A stretch of DNA of 42,685 bases from Candidatus Parabeggiatoa sp. nov. 2. Its GTDB lineage: Bacteria > Pseudomonadota > Gammaproteobacteria > Beggiatoales > Beggiatoaceae. Positions within the stretch are counted from its first letter, which is position 1. Each line of letters starts with the position of its first letter. The notes under the pieces were generated by a model. The model searched no databases, was not told where the DNA came from, and was given only the letters and a program-made list of their open reading frames with translations. A program made the translations under genes and the position numbers. Positions 15,712 to 25,698 of the stretch are shown in pieces. The DNA is taken from positions 1 through 42,685 of the forward strand of contig NBMI01000056.1 of NCBI GenBank assembly GCA_002085445.1, read 5' to 3'.

Positions 15712-17865
15712 TTAACTCCTTTCTTTGACATCAAATTTCTTGACTTGAACAGGTATTACGAAATAATTACTCAGCGTTTTAACTCGTAAAAAGCCCTTGT
15801 CTTGCGCCCGCCTAATGGAACGCTCAAAATCCTCGAAGTCGTAGTACTTACGAAGCTCTTTAGTTTCATCAGTATTATTTAAATGACCAATAAACCAATT
15901 GGCTGTGTTTTTGAGGATATTTTTTTGGATGCTACTGACTTCCTGCGTAGAGTAAACCATACCAATACGGTATTTTGCGCCTTCTTTGGCAGTTCGTACC
16001 CAAACATCTTTTAAATCTAAGTCACTTCCACTGGGTAATAAGTTATGGGCTTCTTCAATATAAACAAGAATATCGTAGGGTTCTTGGCTTTCTCTAAACC
16101 TTTTTTGGTTTTCTCTGAAAATATACCAGATGATCCGTTCAGCCGATGATTTATTAATCTCCGGTTCGCCACTTGATTGGTCAATAATGACCAACTTGCC
16201 CTTGATTAAATCATCGTAGATATCTTTGGCATAATCAGAACCGGTTGAAGGAGAGTGATTATCTCTCACTTTACCAATTTGCCTAGCACCGTTGGGCCGC
16301 CAAATCATTTCTAGAATTTTCTTAAAATCTTCATCAGCCCAATTATCACCTGAAGCCTTTGGTCTATCATTGACATACCACCTTTCAAACGCTTTATATT
16401 CAGCTGTTTTCATAAAGTCGTACAAGGTAGCAAATGCATCCGCAAGACTTTTTAAAGAAGGAAACTCGATTTGGAGGTTTTTTGCAGCAGCCCTGTATTT
16501 ATCAGCGTTGTCTGCATCACTTTTCACATCCAGCATTCCATTAAAACACTCTCCTTTTTTAGCATTTGGCCTACCTTTAAATAGTTCTTGATTAAACAGT
16601 CCTGAGGTTTCAATATTTGAATTATTAGGAACATTAAAACCGGCTTTCGCTAATAGAGAACGATAAGCAAGTACTCGTCTCTTGTAACGAGTAGTTGCAC
16701 TTCTATCGCTGGGTTCAGGCTTTTCAAAAACAACTTGCTGAAAGTTTCCGATAAATTTAGATTCATCCTTTCCAAAGGAAGCATCAATGATTTCTTTACC
16801 TATTTGTAAATTATGATCCAAATAGAAATTAATCAGCATTAATTTTCTGTCTGGATCCTTAGAGTGTTTCAATATGCCGTAAGTGACAACTTCCTCTTCC
16901 TTTTTGGCATTAAGATTAACTTCCCAAACATTCTTTAGTGCATTGGGGTTATCATTGCCATCTTTGTCTTGAATATTCTCATTCGCATATTCACCATTAG
17001 GATCAAAGATAATTTGACCTATTTCAAGTTTTTCGTCACCGGTATTTTTGGGATAACGAAGTTCATAGACAGATTTGGCAATAATTTTGGTGGTATTTGA
17101 TTTACCTGTTCTCGTCATACCAAATAGTGCCGTTTTTTGAGCCAATAAATCAGCTGGGTAAATACTAACAGGCACATCATTAACTTGTTGATATTTCCTA
17201 TGAGTTGAGGCGTATCTAACACAGCCTAATTGCACCCTGGCTTGGCTTTTTTGGTCAACCGCATGGCTTGAATCTAAGTAGTTGACGATTTTTTCCAAAG
17301 CTTCGGCATTGGGTTTATAAACATTTAACCCTCGGTTCGGATAGTAATTTGAAATATCGCTACCAAATTTAAGGATTAAAGGGACTTCCACATTATTTTC
17401 GTCTTCTTCTAAATAAAAAGTGCCTATGATTTTGCACTCAATACTTGCATACCCCAAATGAACCCTAGTTTTCGCGTCCATCGCATGTTTATCCCAATGT
17501 TCCGTTGTACCACTGACACGTTGAGCGGTTTCAACCCGAATTCTTTCGGCTTCTGCACTATTTGGCAATTGGGCTGCATCCATAACTCTAAGTAAAATGA
17601 TAGAGGAATCCTCGGCTTTAAAGTCAATTTTATCAACATCAAGGTCTATTCTTGTCGCAATGAGGAAACTCAAACTTGGGATACCGCCTACTTCATGTCT
17701 TTCATTATCATGGATTAGTACCTTTGCTTTTTCATAGGCGATAGAATACACATCACCAACCAATTGAGTAGGTTGGATAAGTTCTTGAAACCGAGTTTTG
17801 GTTTCGTGAACACGACGATCTTCATTAAATAATTCTAAACTTTTTTCAATACCTTTTTTGTTCAT
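15712..17865 (-). CDS. HerA-like DNA translocase ATPase (DUF87 family)
   Basis: This hexameric-type FtsK/HerA ATPase is about 717 residues. An N-terminal beta-barrel-like region (1-230) precedes Walker A GMTRTGKS at about 249-256. IIFDPNGEY follows. The C-terminal core has LVIIDQSSGEP, Walker B ILVYIEEAHNLLP near 630 and the sensor/arginine-finger region GMVYSTQEVSSIQ. The ATG at 17865 (MNKKGIEKSL) is preferred; an in-frame TTG at 17889 would add eight residues. It is the first gene of the operon with NurA and the methyltransferase. The expected role is to pump DNA into the NurA nuclease. The long internal stretch 340-520 is unusual for minimal HerA and may be a regulatory insertion. Confidence 0.85.
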   Translation of the reverse strand: MNKKGIEKSLELFNEDRRVHETKTRFQELIQPTQLVGDVYSIAYEKAKVLIHDNERHEVGGIPSLSFLIATRIDLDVDKIDFKAEDSSIILLRVMDAAQLPNSAEAERIRVETAQRVSGTTEHWDKHAMDAKTRVHLGYASIECKIIGTFYLEEDENNVEVPLILKFGSDISNYYPNRGLNVYKPNAEALEKIVNYLDSSHAVDQKSQARVQLGCVRYASTHRKYQQVNDVPVSIYPADLLAQKTALFGMTRTGKSNTTKIIAKSVYELRYPKNTGDEKLEIGQIIFDPNGEYANENIQDKDGNDNPNALKNVWEVNLNAKKEEEVVTYGILKHSKDPDRKLMLINFYLDHNLQIGKEIIDASFGKDESKFIGNFQQVVFEKPEPSDRSATTRYKRRVLAYRSLLAKAGFNVPNNSNIETSGLFNQELFKGRPNAKKGECFNGMLDVKSDADNADKYRAAAKNLQIEFPSLKSLADAFATLYDFMKTAEYKAFERWYVNDRPKASGDNWADEDFKKILEMIWRPNGARQIGKVRDNHSPSTGSDYAKDIYDDLIKGKLVIIDQSSGEPEINKSSAERIIWYIFRENQKRFRESQEPYDILVYIEEAHNLLPSGSDLDLKDVWVRTAKEGAKYRIGMVYSTQEVSSIQKNILKNTANWFIGHLNNTDETKELRKYYDFEDFERSIRRAQDKGFLRVKTLSNYFVIPVQVKKFDVKERS

Positions 17866-17944
17866 GGTTTTTAAATCGAATAATAGCAAGCGTAGGCTGT
17901 ATAAGCGATAGCGTCATACACCAAACCATAATAATCAAAATGCA

Positions 17945-17974
17945 AGGTGGATGAAGCTCCGCTCATCCACCCTA
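17945..17974. repeat. Perfect hairpin upstream of the herA operon
   Basis: GGTGGATGA and TCATCCACC flank AGCTCCGC and make a 9 bp perfect stem at 17946-17971, followed by CTACAATTCAACATT. It resembles the ACCCACC stem that closes the cassette-border repeats, so it may be a reduced fourth border copy on the far side of the HerA cassette. From here to 18270 no convincing gene is seen; a plus-strand open frame 17947-18216 has no recognisable content. Confidence 0.5.
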
Positions 17975-18270
17975 CAATTCAACATTTAACATCAAGGCAA
18001 AACAGCCAGTTACCCGAACTGCCCCCTCACGGTTCTCTTTGTTCTGAACTGATACCGAGGACTCTTCAAGATGACTCGCTTTCGCACATTGCACATTTTC
18101 AAAACCCGAGTCCAAGCGTAAAAATAGCAATACGTGGCGAAAGCCAAGTTGAAGTATTTCATCAAGTCATTGATGGCTTGCCATGTATAACTTTTCCTCT
18201 GATGACTAAAATGTAAGCCATTGAGATAAATTGACTTTCTAGAAAAAAAATCCGTCGTGCTTTTTTCTTT

Positions 18271-18624
18271 CCAGACAAACCCTAGAAATAGGCTTTACCC
18301 ACCGATTTTTGCAGAGCGAGTGTGAACGCAAGCGCGCACTTTAAAGCGATTAGTATAGCGTCAGCCGTGTATGTCACACAACTGGATGACTCCGAAACGA
18401 TGTCACCCCATGCGGAAATACGCAGTATGACAGGAAAAAATGAAAAGGCAAGCTTTTTTGAATTTTTTTTAAGCCTCCTGGTTTTATCACGTTATTTATA
18501 CTTATTTTTCAAGTAATTATAAATAGTTAGTAAAATCAATAGGTTATTATTATCTAGCTGATTATAAAGCGATTTTATTTTTTCAAACCGCACATTTATT
18601 ATTGGTTGTGATGGCGTTTTCTGT
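18271..18624. repeat. Long dispersed repeat, copy B
   Basis: It matches 6098-6421 (see copy A): CCAGACAAACCCTAG, ACTGGATGACTC, ATGACAGGAAAAAATGAAAA, AAGCCTCCTGGTTTTATCAC and TATTATTGGTTGTGATGGCG are shared. It is longer than copy A because of an insertion near 18290-18360. There is no common open frame. The following 18625-19246 contains AT-rich sequence and no gene I can support. Confidence 0.7.
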
Positions 18625-19246
18625 GTCATTTAGGCAAAGGCCGTGGCAGTCAAACCACAAGCGGTTTTTATAACTCATTAAAAATAAACAAGTTATTATA
18701 ACTGATTGATAAAACGGTCATTTGATAACTGATTGAGATTAAAGTCGAATTCACGTTTATAAGGAATTGCTTAATGTGGCATGATATGAGTATCGGTGTT
18801 GCGTAAGGCTGCGGCCGAGGCATTGGCAACGTTATGGCACACTTGCTACAAAGGATTCAATCATTGATGCTGCCGGGCGATGGCATGGCCCACAACATGG
18901 GGAGAGCATGGCGTCTTGTGAGGCACAACTTTCGTGGTGCAAAAGTTAATGAAAAGGTTAGAAAGTGTACAATCAAGCATCTTGTTCTGCTTTGTGATTG
19001 AAAATTTTGAGTGCTGTGAACGAATTTTTGTGGTTAAAAATCGGTTGCTATAGATTTTCATAAAAATAATTATCGAAGGCAGCCAACAGCTTTCACCACA
19101 GTTATCTCGCTCCGCGATGAACGAAAGTTGTCTGAAAGCTTTCGTCCCCTAAAGGGACTAAATAATTATCTGAATATCTATAACACAAGTAAGGGGGGTG
19201 GTATGAAAACTTACAAAATCCGGCACGAGTCCTGTCTAGTTTGGCA

Positions 19247-19586
19247 GCCGCCGCTGTCGTCCAAATGTAAGGGAGGCAGAGTAGTAATACGCGGGCACCT
19301 GTTATTGACCTAGATTTTGGCCGGTTTTTGGACTATCAATTTTGAGGGCCATAAAAGATTTTGGAGGTTTTCAATTTAGGTTATGGCCCTCTGTCGCGCT
19401 TACAGTTTGATACTTGGCTGTCGTCCAAGGCCGCCGCCGCTGTCGTCCAAACGAAGGCAGAGTAGTAATACGCGGGCACCTGTTATTGGCCTAGATTTTG
19501 GCCGGTTTTTGGACTATCGATTTTGAGGGCCATAAAAGATTTTGGAGGTTTTCAATTTAGGTTATGGCCCTCTGTCGCGCTTCATT
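19247..19586. repeat. 186 bp direct tandem duplication
   Basis: The segment starting GCCGCCGCTGTCGTCCAA at 19247 recurs at 19433 with the same order of blocks: GCAGAGTAGTAATACGCGGG, CACCTGTTATTG, TTTTGGCCGGTTTTTGGACT, GGGCCATAAAAGATTTTGGA and TTATGGCCCTCTGTCGCGCT. Only a few substitutions separate the copies, so the event is recent. The GGGCCATAA/TTATGGCCC pair is an inverted repeat of the type seen at 6.7-7.1 kb. No coding function is seen. Confidence 0.85.
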
Positions 19587-19739
19587 GTTAGGCTTTTTGT
19601 AGGTGTTTTGTTGTGTACTTTATGGCAGTGAAGCGTCGGGTGCGTCCCACGCTTGATACATTTCTCAAAAGCCTACTTTCCGAGGCGAGGCACTATACAA
19701 TTTCCTATTGACGAATGCAATACTAATGAAGAAAAAATG

Positions 19740-20131
19740 AAAAATGGGTAATGGCGAATGGGTAATGGCGAATGGGTAATCGGCTTACCACCTATCAGTT
19801 TGTCAAAAATCGCGTAACGTCTCATAGTACAACGACACAAGCGGGCCGATAAACGAATTTTTTCTTTCGTGTCGTTGAGTCAATCTGTTGTATTATTGAT
19901 TAGTTGTACACGATTGAATGAGCGGGTTGTACCTTAAAACCTAAATAACCTCTAAATCAATTCGTTTAGTAGCAATATTCGTTGTACTTAATATTCAATG
20001 AGTTATAGAAAACTGATAGGTGGTAAGGGGTAATCGGTAATGGGTAATGGCAAATTGCCCGTTATCGGTTATTAATTGTCAATTACTAATTGCCAATTGA
20101 TAATTACCTATTACCAATCACCCATTACCAA
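19740..20131. repeat. Low-complexity GGTAATGG/ATTACCAATT tract interrupted by a MITE
   Basis: Repeated GGTAATGGCGAAT units occur at 19745-19790, and GGTAATCGGTAATGGGTAAT with ATTACCAATT-type words at 20023-20131. The tract is split by the MITE at 19827-19987. The same word family (ATTACCAATTACC) is found at 41990-42015, before the last gene. It borders the 3' end of the DUF11 gene and codes for nothing. Confidence 0.7.
19827..19987. repeat. MITE-like inverted repeat, GTACAACG family, copy 3
   Basis: It is bounded by GTACAACGACAC (19827) and ATATTCGTTGTAC (ends 19987). Inner motifs CGATAAACGAATT (19847-19859) and AATTCGTTTAG (19959-19970) pair imperfectly. A further TTGTAC pair inside (19903, 19927) suggests a nested or composite copy. 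Confidence 0.65.
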
Positions 20132-23100
20132 TTATTCAGGTGGCGGAATTTGGTAGATGATTTGTTTTTCGCCGCTGCCGTACATGATGGCTAAGTCGTT
20201 TACGCCGTCGCCATTGGCGTCGGGGATGTCATTGAGTTGGAGGCCGCCGGTTGGGGTGTTGCCAATTTCTACGGTGTAGTCAATGATGCCGGTAAAGGCG
20301 TTGGCACCGCCGGTGACTGTGAGGGTGCCGTTTAAGTCTAGTCGGACGGCTTCTACGCCGGGCGTGTTCGTCAAAAAGTTTTGCAGTTTTTGCGGGTATT
20401 TGGCGGCCGGGTAGAGGTGTTGGAGGCGTTTGTGGCCTTCTTCGTTTATAAATACTAGGCCGATTGTTAATACGCTCGGTAGTGTGGTGGGGAAGTAGTG
20501 GAGGCCTAACGGCATTCCTAGGAACGCCGGCGTTGATTGTAAGTCTGGGCGGGCGCTGAAGCTGAGTGTGTCGTTGTAAGGGAGTGTGAGGTTGCCGTTG
20601 GTTTCAACCGCCACCGTGGGTAGTCCGAGTGGGCGCAGTTGGGCTTCTAGGGCCGGTATGTCTTGTACTTGTGGCTGGGTGGTGATTTTGAGGCCGGTTT
20701 CGGTGATGAAGTCGGTGCTGCCGTCGGGATGTATTGTCATACCCGGCGGTGTGTTTTCGGTTATCTGTGTCATGCTGGTGGTTTTCATCACGAGGCGCTT
20801 GTCTTCTTGAGTTAGTATATAGTCGCCGTCTTGGTTTTGGGAGACAACATAGCCGGCCGTTGCGACGGATTGAATGGCCTGAATTTCGGCCGCGACTTCT
20901 GGGAAGGGCTGCAGGTAGAGGATTTGTCTGTCGCCATTGGTGTAGGTTATCCATAAGTCTTCACTGTCGTCGCCATTTTCGTCGGGAACAATGAGCATTT
21001 GGGTGATGGTGTTGGAGGTGTCGTTACTCGGTTTGATCGTGTAGTCTGGGACGGCCGAGTAGGTGCGTGCGCCTATTTTGACGGAGATTTTGCCGTTTAA
21101 GTGAATCTCGACGGTGGTGGCTCCGGGTATGCCTTGTAAGAAGGAGTGCAACTCCTTTGGATGGGCCGGTGCTGGGTAGAACAGTTGTTCATGGCGCACA
21201 CCGGCGTCGTCTTCAAATCTAAATAGATATATCGTGAAGCCCTCAAGGAGGGGTGAAGGCTTGCCGAATATGCCTAAAGGCAAGGAGGGTTCCGCTAACC
21301 GTGTGTAGAGTTCGGGACGGATTTGGTATTGGTCAATCGTCGTCAACATCAGGTTGCCATTCGCGGATGCTTTTAGTTGAGTAATCCCGGCGTTTGCCAG
21401 TATGGCTTGCAAATCGGCCGGCTTTTGGGGCGCCGGTTGAGCGAGTATTTCTCGTCCGGTTTTTGTGAGAAAAGTCACGCTGCCATCAGTATGAATGGTC
21501 ATCGTTGCTGTGGTGTTAGCGGACGACGCTTGTTGCACTTTGATAGGCATCAAAACCAGGTTTTCGTCGCTGAGCGGCAGCAGTAAGTGGCCGGTGTCTG
21601 GGGCTTGCGAAAAGGCTAAGTTATTGTTTTTTAAGTCAGGTATCGCGTTAATCACGTCCAGTAGTGGGCCACCTGAGAGTAGAACGTCTTTGGATAAGTC
21701 TACCGCGGTGCTACCAGTAATAGGCCCTTGTATGGATGGTAAAGCCTTGGTTAAGTCAATGCCAGCAGGAATAAGGTGGTTGGCGGCAAAGGTGACGCCT
21801 TGTCCCAGAATGACGTTGGCATCGAGTTGGCTGTTGAGACCTATAATGACATGGCTGAGTTGTGTGTCGGCGGCAATGTGGGCGTTCAAGGTGGCTGGGG
21901 CCGTCGGAAAGCCAGTAATGTTGCCGCGCAACGTGCCGCCATTAATGACTGTGTCACTGAGGAGTTGCACATTTTCTATCAGGCCTTTGTTGGTGATGGT
22001 TTTGGAGAGCTTGCCACCGCTGACGGTGGTGTTGGCTAATATCTGCACTTCGGAGATAAGGCCTTGATTTTGAATGGTTCCTGACAGCGTTCCACCAATC
22101 ACGGCCCCCGTTGGTTTGACGATATAGTTGTGTAGATTGTTGCCGCTATTGTCATAAGTGTCTTCAACGGTGTTGAAAACGACTTGGGTGGTTTTGGTGG
22201 CCGTGTTGTTGGGTAGGTTGGTGTCAAACGCAGAGGCAGTGACAGTGGCGGTATTGGTGAGCGTGACGTCGGCGGTGTTGGGTGTGACAACGAGCGTGAT
22301 TAGGCTGTTGGTGCCGGCCGCGAGACGAGAAATGGTACAAGTGACTGTGCGCGTGTTTTCGTCAAAGAAGCAGGGCGTGGTGTCGGTGCTGACTTGGGCC
22401 GACACGTATTTGACCTTGTCAGGTATCTGGTTGGTGAAGGAGAGGTTTTTGGCGTCGTCGGGGCCGTTGTTGGTGATGGATATCTCATAAGTGAGCGCCG
22501 TCTCAATGCGGGCCGGTTCGGGGGTGGCATTGATGCTTAACCATAAGTCGGCCTCGGCAACCACTTGCGTGGTTTCGGTGGCGGTGCTGGGGCTGCTGGG
22601 ATCGTATTGATTAGCCCAGACGGTGACTTTGTTGGTAAGCTCGCCGATATCAATCGGTGACACGACTAAGTTGAGGGTGACACTGGCCCCATTGGCAAGG
22701 CTGCCCAGTGTGCAATTGATTTGGTCTTGAGTCGGCGTGGGAATACAAGTGCCTTGGCTCGGACTAAATGAAATCAGGGCGATCTTCTCTGGTAAACTGT
22801 CTTCAAGTGTCACACCCGTTGCTTGATGTGGGCCATTGTTGGTGACGGTGATGCTGTAAACGAGATTGTCGCCGACATTGATAGGCTCTTCGCTCTCGCT
22901 CAAGGTGACGTTTAAGTCGGCCGTGGCAATGCTGAGTACGGCAACCGCATTGTCCGATAAGCTGGTGACATAAACGTGTGCGCCACCGGGGCTGACAGCG
23001 ACGGCGCTTGCGCCAGCAAGCCCATCAACTTCGTCAATCCCATCGGTTCGCACATCAACAAAAGTGAGTTTGCCGGTGTCGGGGTGACGACGAAAGGCCG

Positions 23101-25555
23101 CCAGCGCGTTGTCATTGCGGCCGGCCACATAAACGTAGTCATCTTCGGGACTGATGGCTAACCCAGAAGCACCGTTGAGTCCGTCAACCGAGTCAACGCC
23201 ATCTCGATGGATTTCGACAAAGGTGAGTGTGCCGGTTTCAGGAGAACGGTTGAAGACGGCGATGGCGTTGTCGATGCCTCGGCCGACGGTGTAAACTGAT
23301 TGGCCGTCCGCACTGATAACGACATCAACGGCTTTGTCTAAGCCTTGTACGCCTTCGGTGTTGTTGGCGAGGGTTTGTTGTAGGGTTAGAATGCCGCTGC
23401 TGGTGTCTCGACTGAATACCGACAGACGATTGTTGTTGGTGCTGGTGGCAAGCAGGTGTAATCCGTCGGGCGAAATGGCGAGCGCACTAACTCCATCAAG
23501 TTGTGTGGCTTCGTCTTCAACGCGAAAGGCTTGTTTGAAGGTGAGTTTGCCAGTGGTGGTGTCACGAGTGAAGAGGGCGATGGCATCGGCAACCGCGCCA
23601 GCGATATAGACGTGGTTATCGGTGACGGTGAGGGCAAACGCACCGGCAAGCCCGGCAACGCCATTGATGCCTTCTTGGTGGACTTCGAGAAAGGTCAACG
23701 TGCCGCTAAGTGCGTCGCGCTTGAAGACGGCCACGGCGTTGTCACTGAAGCCAGTAGCATAGACAAACGCGCCGTCTGGACTGATACTCACGCCACTGGC
23801 AGCGGCTAAGCCTTCGACGTTGTTGGTACCATTAAGTAATACTTGGGCAAATTTGAGTTGGCCGTTGTTGGGGTTGCGCGTGAAAACAGCGAGGGCGTTG
23901 TCATTGAAGCCGGCGGCATAGAGATGTTCACCGTCAGGACTCAGGGTGAGCGCGGTAGCGCCACTTAAACCTTGTACGCCATTGAGGCCGTTTTTTTGGG
24001 CTTGAACAAAAAACAAGGTGGAAGGGTTATTGACGCGAGTGTCAGCTTGCGCTTGGTTGTTGTCAGTGTTGGGATCAAACTCTTTTCCTTGGAGACTCGC
24101 CGTGAAGCTGAGGTTGCCAACGGTGGTGGGTTGTACGATTAGCGTGATGGTGGCCGTGCCTTCTTTAGGGAGGTTGTCAATGGTGCAAATGATATCTCCT
24201 TGTTGAGAAGTGCCATCAGCTGCGCTGGCCCCATTTCGGGTGCTGCCATCGGCGGCACTGGCCCCATTTTGGGAGGCCGGTTGAGAAGGAGAAGTCTTGA
24301 GCTCAAGACAGGTGCCGTTGATTTCGGCTGGACTTATCGTGGCCGGCGATTTAAATTCGACGTTGTTGGGTAACTTGTTGATTAAGTTAATATTATTAGC
24401 TGCCTCTGGGCCGTTGTTGGTGAGGGTTATGGTGTAAGTCAGTGGGTTGTCTACGAGAACCGGATCCGGCGCGTCGGTTATGGTTAGGCCGATGTCGGCG
24501 GTAGATTGACTGACTTCGGTTTCAAGCTTGGCGGTGTTGTCGGATTGGCTCGGATCGAAGGTGTCGCTGCTGACGCTGGCGGTGCTGCTGAGTTTGCCAA
24601 CCGTTTGGGGCTTGACAACGATGATGACGGTGGCAGTGTCGTCTTTGTTGAGCGGCCCTAATGGACAAGTGACTGTCTTTTCAGATTGGCTGCAAGCTTC
24701 TCCTTGATCGCCGCCAGCGGAGATATAGGTGACAGTGGCTGGGAGTTCTTGGGTGACAATGACAGCGGTTGCTTGATGGGGGCCGCTGTTGGTGACGACG
24801 GAGGTGTAGATGAGATTGTTTTGTGTTAAGGCCGGACTTGGATCGGCCTTTAGCGCGATGTTGAGGTTGCTCTCTTTATTAGAAACGGCCGTTTGTTGGG
24901 TGGCGGTATTGGGTAAGGTTGGATCAAACACCTCACTGGTGACTTTGGCCGTTAGGGTTAAGTTGCCAAGCTCAGTGGGTGTGGCTTCAATGGTGACGGC
25001 CTTGTTGGCGCCGGCCGCGATGGCTTCTAGGGTGCAACTGAATTGGGTGCCGGTGCCACAGTTGTCGCCAGTGATGGTGCCAATTACGACGTTGTTGCCG
25101 GTTAGGGTTATATCGAGCTTGGCGCCGGCCCCCGCGGGGCCATTATTGGTGACGGTGACGGTGTAAGTGACTATATTTCCTAATAATATAGATTGGCCGC
25201 CGTCGTCGATGGTGACAACAAAGTCGGCCGCAGTGCCGGTGATGTTGTTGAGTTGGATGGATTTGCTGTTATTGCTTTCGTTGGTATCGGTGCCGTTGCC
25301 GGTGATGGCGAAGGTGGTGGCGATATCGGTGCCAGTTTGGAGGGCTTTGACGGTGAGGCCGATTTCTTTGGTGGCCGCTGGCGCAAGGGTGTTGATATTG
25401 CAGGTGAGTTTGGCTTGGGCAAAGGCGCAGTTGTCGTCGTCCGTATTAGAGACATAACTCAGTTGCGGCGGTATGGTGGCCGTTAGGGCGACACCGCTGG
25501 CGGTGTCTTTGCCTTGGTTGGCGACATTGAGGGTGTAGGTGATTTCGGTGCCCAC
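20132..25555 (-). CDS. Giant DUF11/beta-propeller surface protein, C-terminal part of a broken gene
   Basis: This 1807-codon frame is open at its 5' side beyond the GTG at 25555, up to about 25715. Order: four DUF11 units (about 1-510, with NNGPxxAxxV and VTC.L..L motifs), a linker with repeated NGASAADG, and a second YVTN-type beta-propeller (about 512-877; GLAGAxAVAVSPDGxHVYV repeats). Two more DUF11 units follow (to about 1130), then a C-terminal module of about 675 residues. The module starts with bactofilin-like turns (GTLSGTIQNQGLISEV) and contains two tandem ~210-residue copies, each beginning TIHxDGSxxF and ending in a DxNGD...D calcium-loop-like motif. It is probably exported and extracellular. 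The N-terminal part is in another frame at 25699-27357. The last residues are IIYQIPPPE. Confidence 0.82.
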   Translation of the reverse strand: MGTEITYTLNVANQGKDTASGVALTATIPPQLSYVSNTDDDNCAFAQAKLTCNINTLAPAATKEIGLTVKALQTGTDIATTFAITGNGTDTNESNNSKSIQLNNITGTAADFVVTIDDGGQSILLGNIVTYTVTVTNNGPAGAGAKLDITLTGNNVVIGTITGDNCGTGTQFSCTLEAIAAGANKAVTIEATPTELGNLTLTAKVTSEVFDPTLPNTATQQTAVSNKESNLNIALKADPSPALTQNNLIYTSVVTNSGPHQATAVIVTQELPATVTYISAGGDQGEACSQSEKTVTCPLGPLNKDDTATVIIVVKPQTVGKLSSTASVSSDTFDPSQSDNTAKLETEVSQSTADIGLTITDAPDPVLVDNPLTYTITLTNNGPEAANNINLINKLPNNVEFKSPATISPAEINGTCLELKTSPSQPASQNGASAADGSTRNGASAADGTSQQGDIICTIDNLPKEGTATITLIVQPTTVGNLSFTASLQGKEFDPNTDNNQAQADTRVNNPSTLFFVQAQKNGLNGVQGLSGATALTLSPDGEHLYAAGFNDNALAVFTRNPNNGQLKFAQVLLNGTNNVEGLAAASGVSISPDGAFVYATGFSDNAVAVFKRDALSGTLTFLEVHQEGINGVAGLAGAFALTVTDNHVYIAGAVADAIALFTRDTTTGKLTFKQAFRVEDEATQLDGVSALAISPDGLHLLATSTNNNRLSVFSRDTSSGILTLQQTLANNTEGVQGLDKAVDVVISADGQSVYTVGRGIDNAIAVFNRSPETGTLTFVEIHRDGVDSVDGLNGASGLAISPEDDYVYVAGRNDNALAAFRRHPDTGKLTFVDVRTDGIDEVDGLAGASAVAVSPGGAHVYVTSLSDNAVAVLSIATADLNVTLSESEEPINVGDNLVYSITVTNNGPHQATGVTLEDSLPEKIALISFSPSQGTCIPTPTQDQINCTLGSLANGASVTLNLVVSPIDIGELTNKVTVWANQYDPSSPSTATETTQVVAEADLWLSINATPEPARIETALTYEISITNNGPDDAKNLSFTNQIPDKVKYVSAQVSTDTTPCFFDENTRTVTCTISRLAAGTNSLITLVVTPNTADVTLTNTATVTASAFDTNLPNNTATKTTQVVFNTVEDTYDNSGNNLHNYIVKPTGAVIGGTLSGTIQNQGLISEVQILANTTVSGGKLSKTITNKGLIENVQLLSDTVINGGTLRGNITGFPTAPATLNAHIAADTQLSHVIIGLNSQLDANVILGQGVTFAANHLIPAGIDLTKALPSIQGPITGSTAVDLSKDVLLSGGPLLDVINAIPDLKNNNLAFSQAPDTGHLLLPLSDENLVLMPIKVQQASSANTTATMTIHTDGSVTFLTKTGREILAQPAPQKPADLQAILANAGITQLKASANGNLMLTTIDQYQIRPELYTRLAEPSLPLGIFGKPSPLLEGFTIYLFRFEDDAGVRHEQLFYPAPAHPKELHSFLQGIPGATTVEIHLNGKISVKIGARTYSAVPDYTIKPSNDTSNTITQMLIVPDENGDDSEDLWITYTNGDRQILYLQPFPEVAAEIQAIQSVATAGYVVSQNQDGDYILTQEDKRLVMKTTSMTQITENTPPGMTIHPDGSTDFITETGLKITTQPQVQDIPALEAQLRPLGLPTVAVETNGNLTLPYNDTLSFSARPDLQSTPAFLGMPLGLHYFPTTLPSVLTIGLVFINEEGHKRLQHLYPAAKYPQKLQNFLTNTPGVEAVRLDLNGTLTVTGGANAFTGIIDYTVEIGNTPTGGLQLNDIPDANGDGVNDLAIMYGSGEKQIIYQIPPPE

Positions 25556-25698
25556 CTCAACACCGGTGGTAGAGGGAGTCGCGACGGCATCAACAATCGC
25601 TAAATCGACTTCAAGGATGCTAACGGTGTTCTCTTTAGTGGCCGTGTTGTTGTCCGGGGTGGGATCAAATTCGGTGGCGCTGACGCTGGCGGTAAATG

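Noticed and set aside
17947..18216. Plus-strand 89-residue open frame upstream of herA
   Set aside because: It has no recognisable motif, starts in a hairpin and has no ribosome binding site; insufficient support for a gene.
19128..19400. GTCCCCTAAAGGGAC palindrome and nearby repeats as a CRISPR array
   Set aside because: Only one such palindrome and no regular spacing; the repeated blocks are a simple 186 bp tandem duplication.
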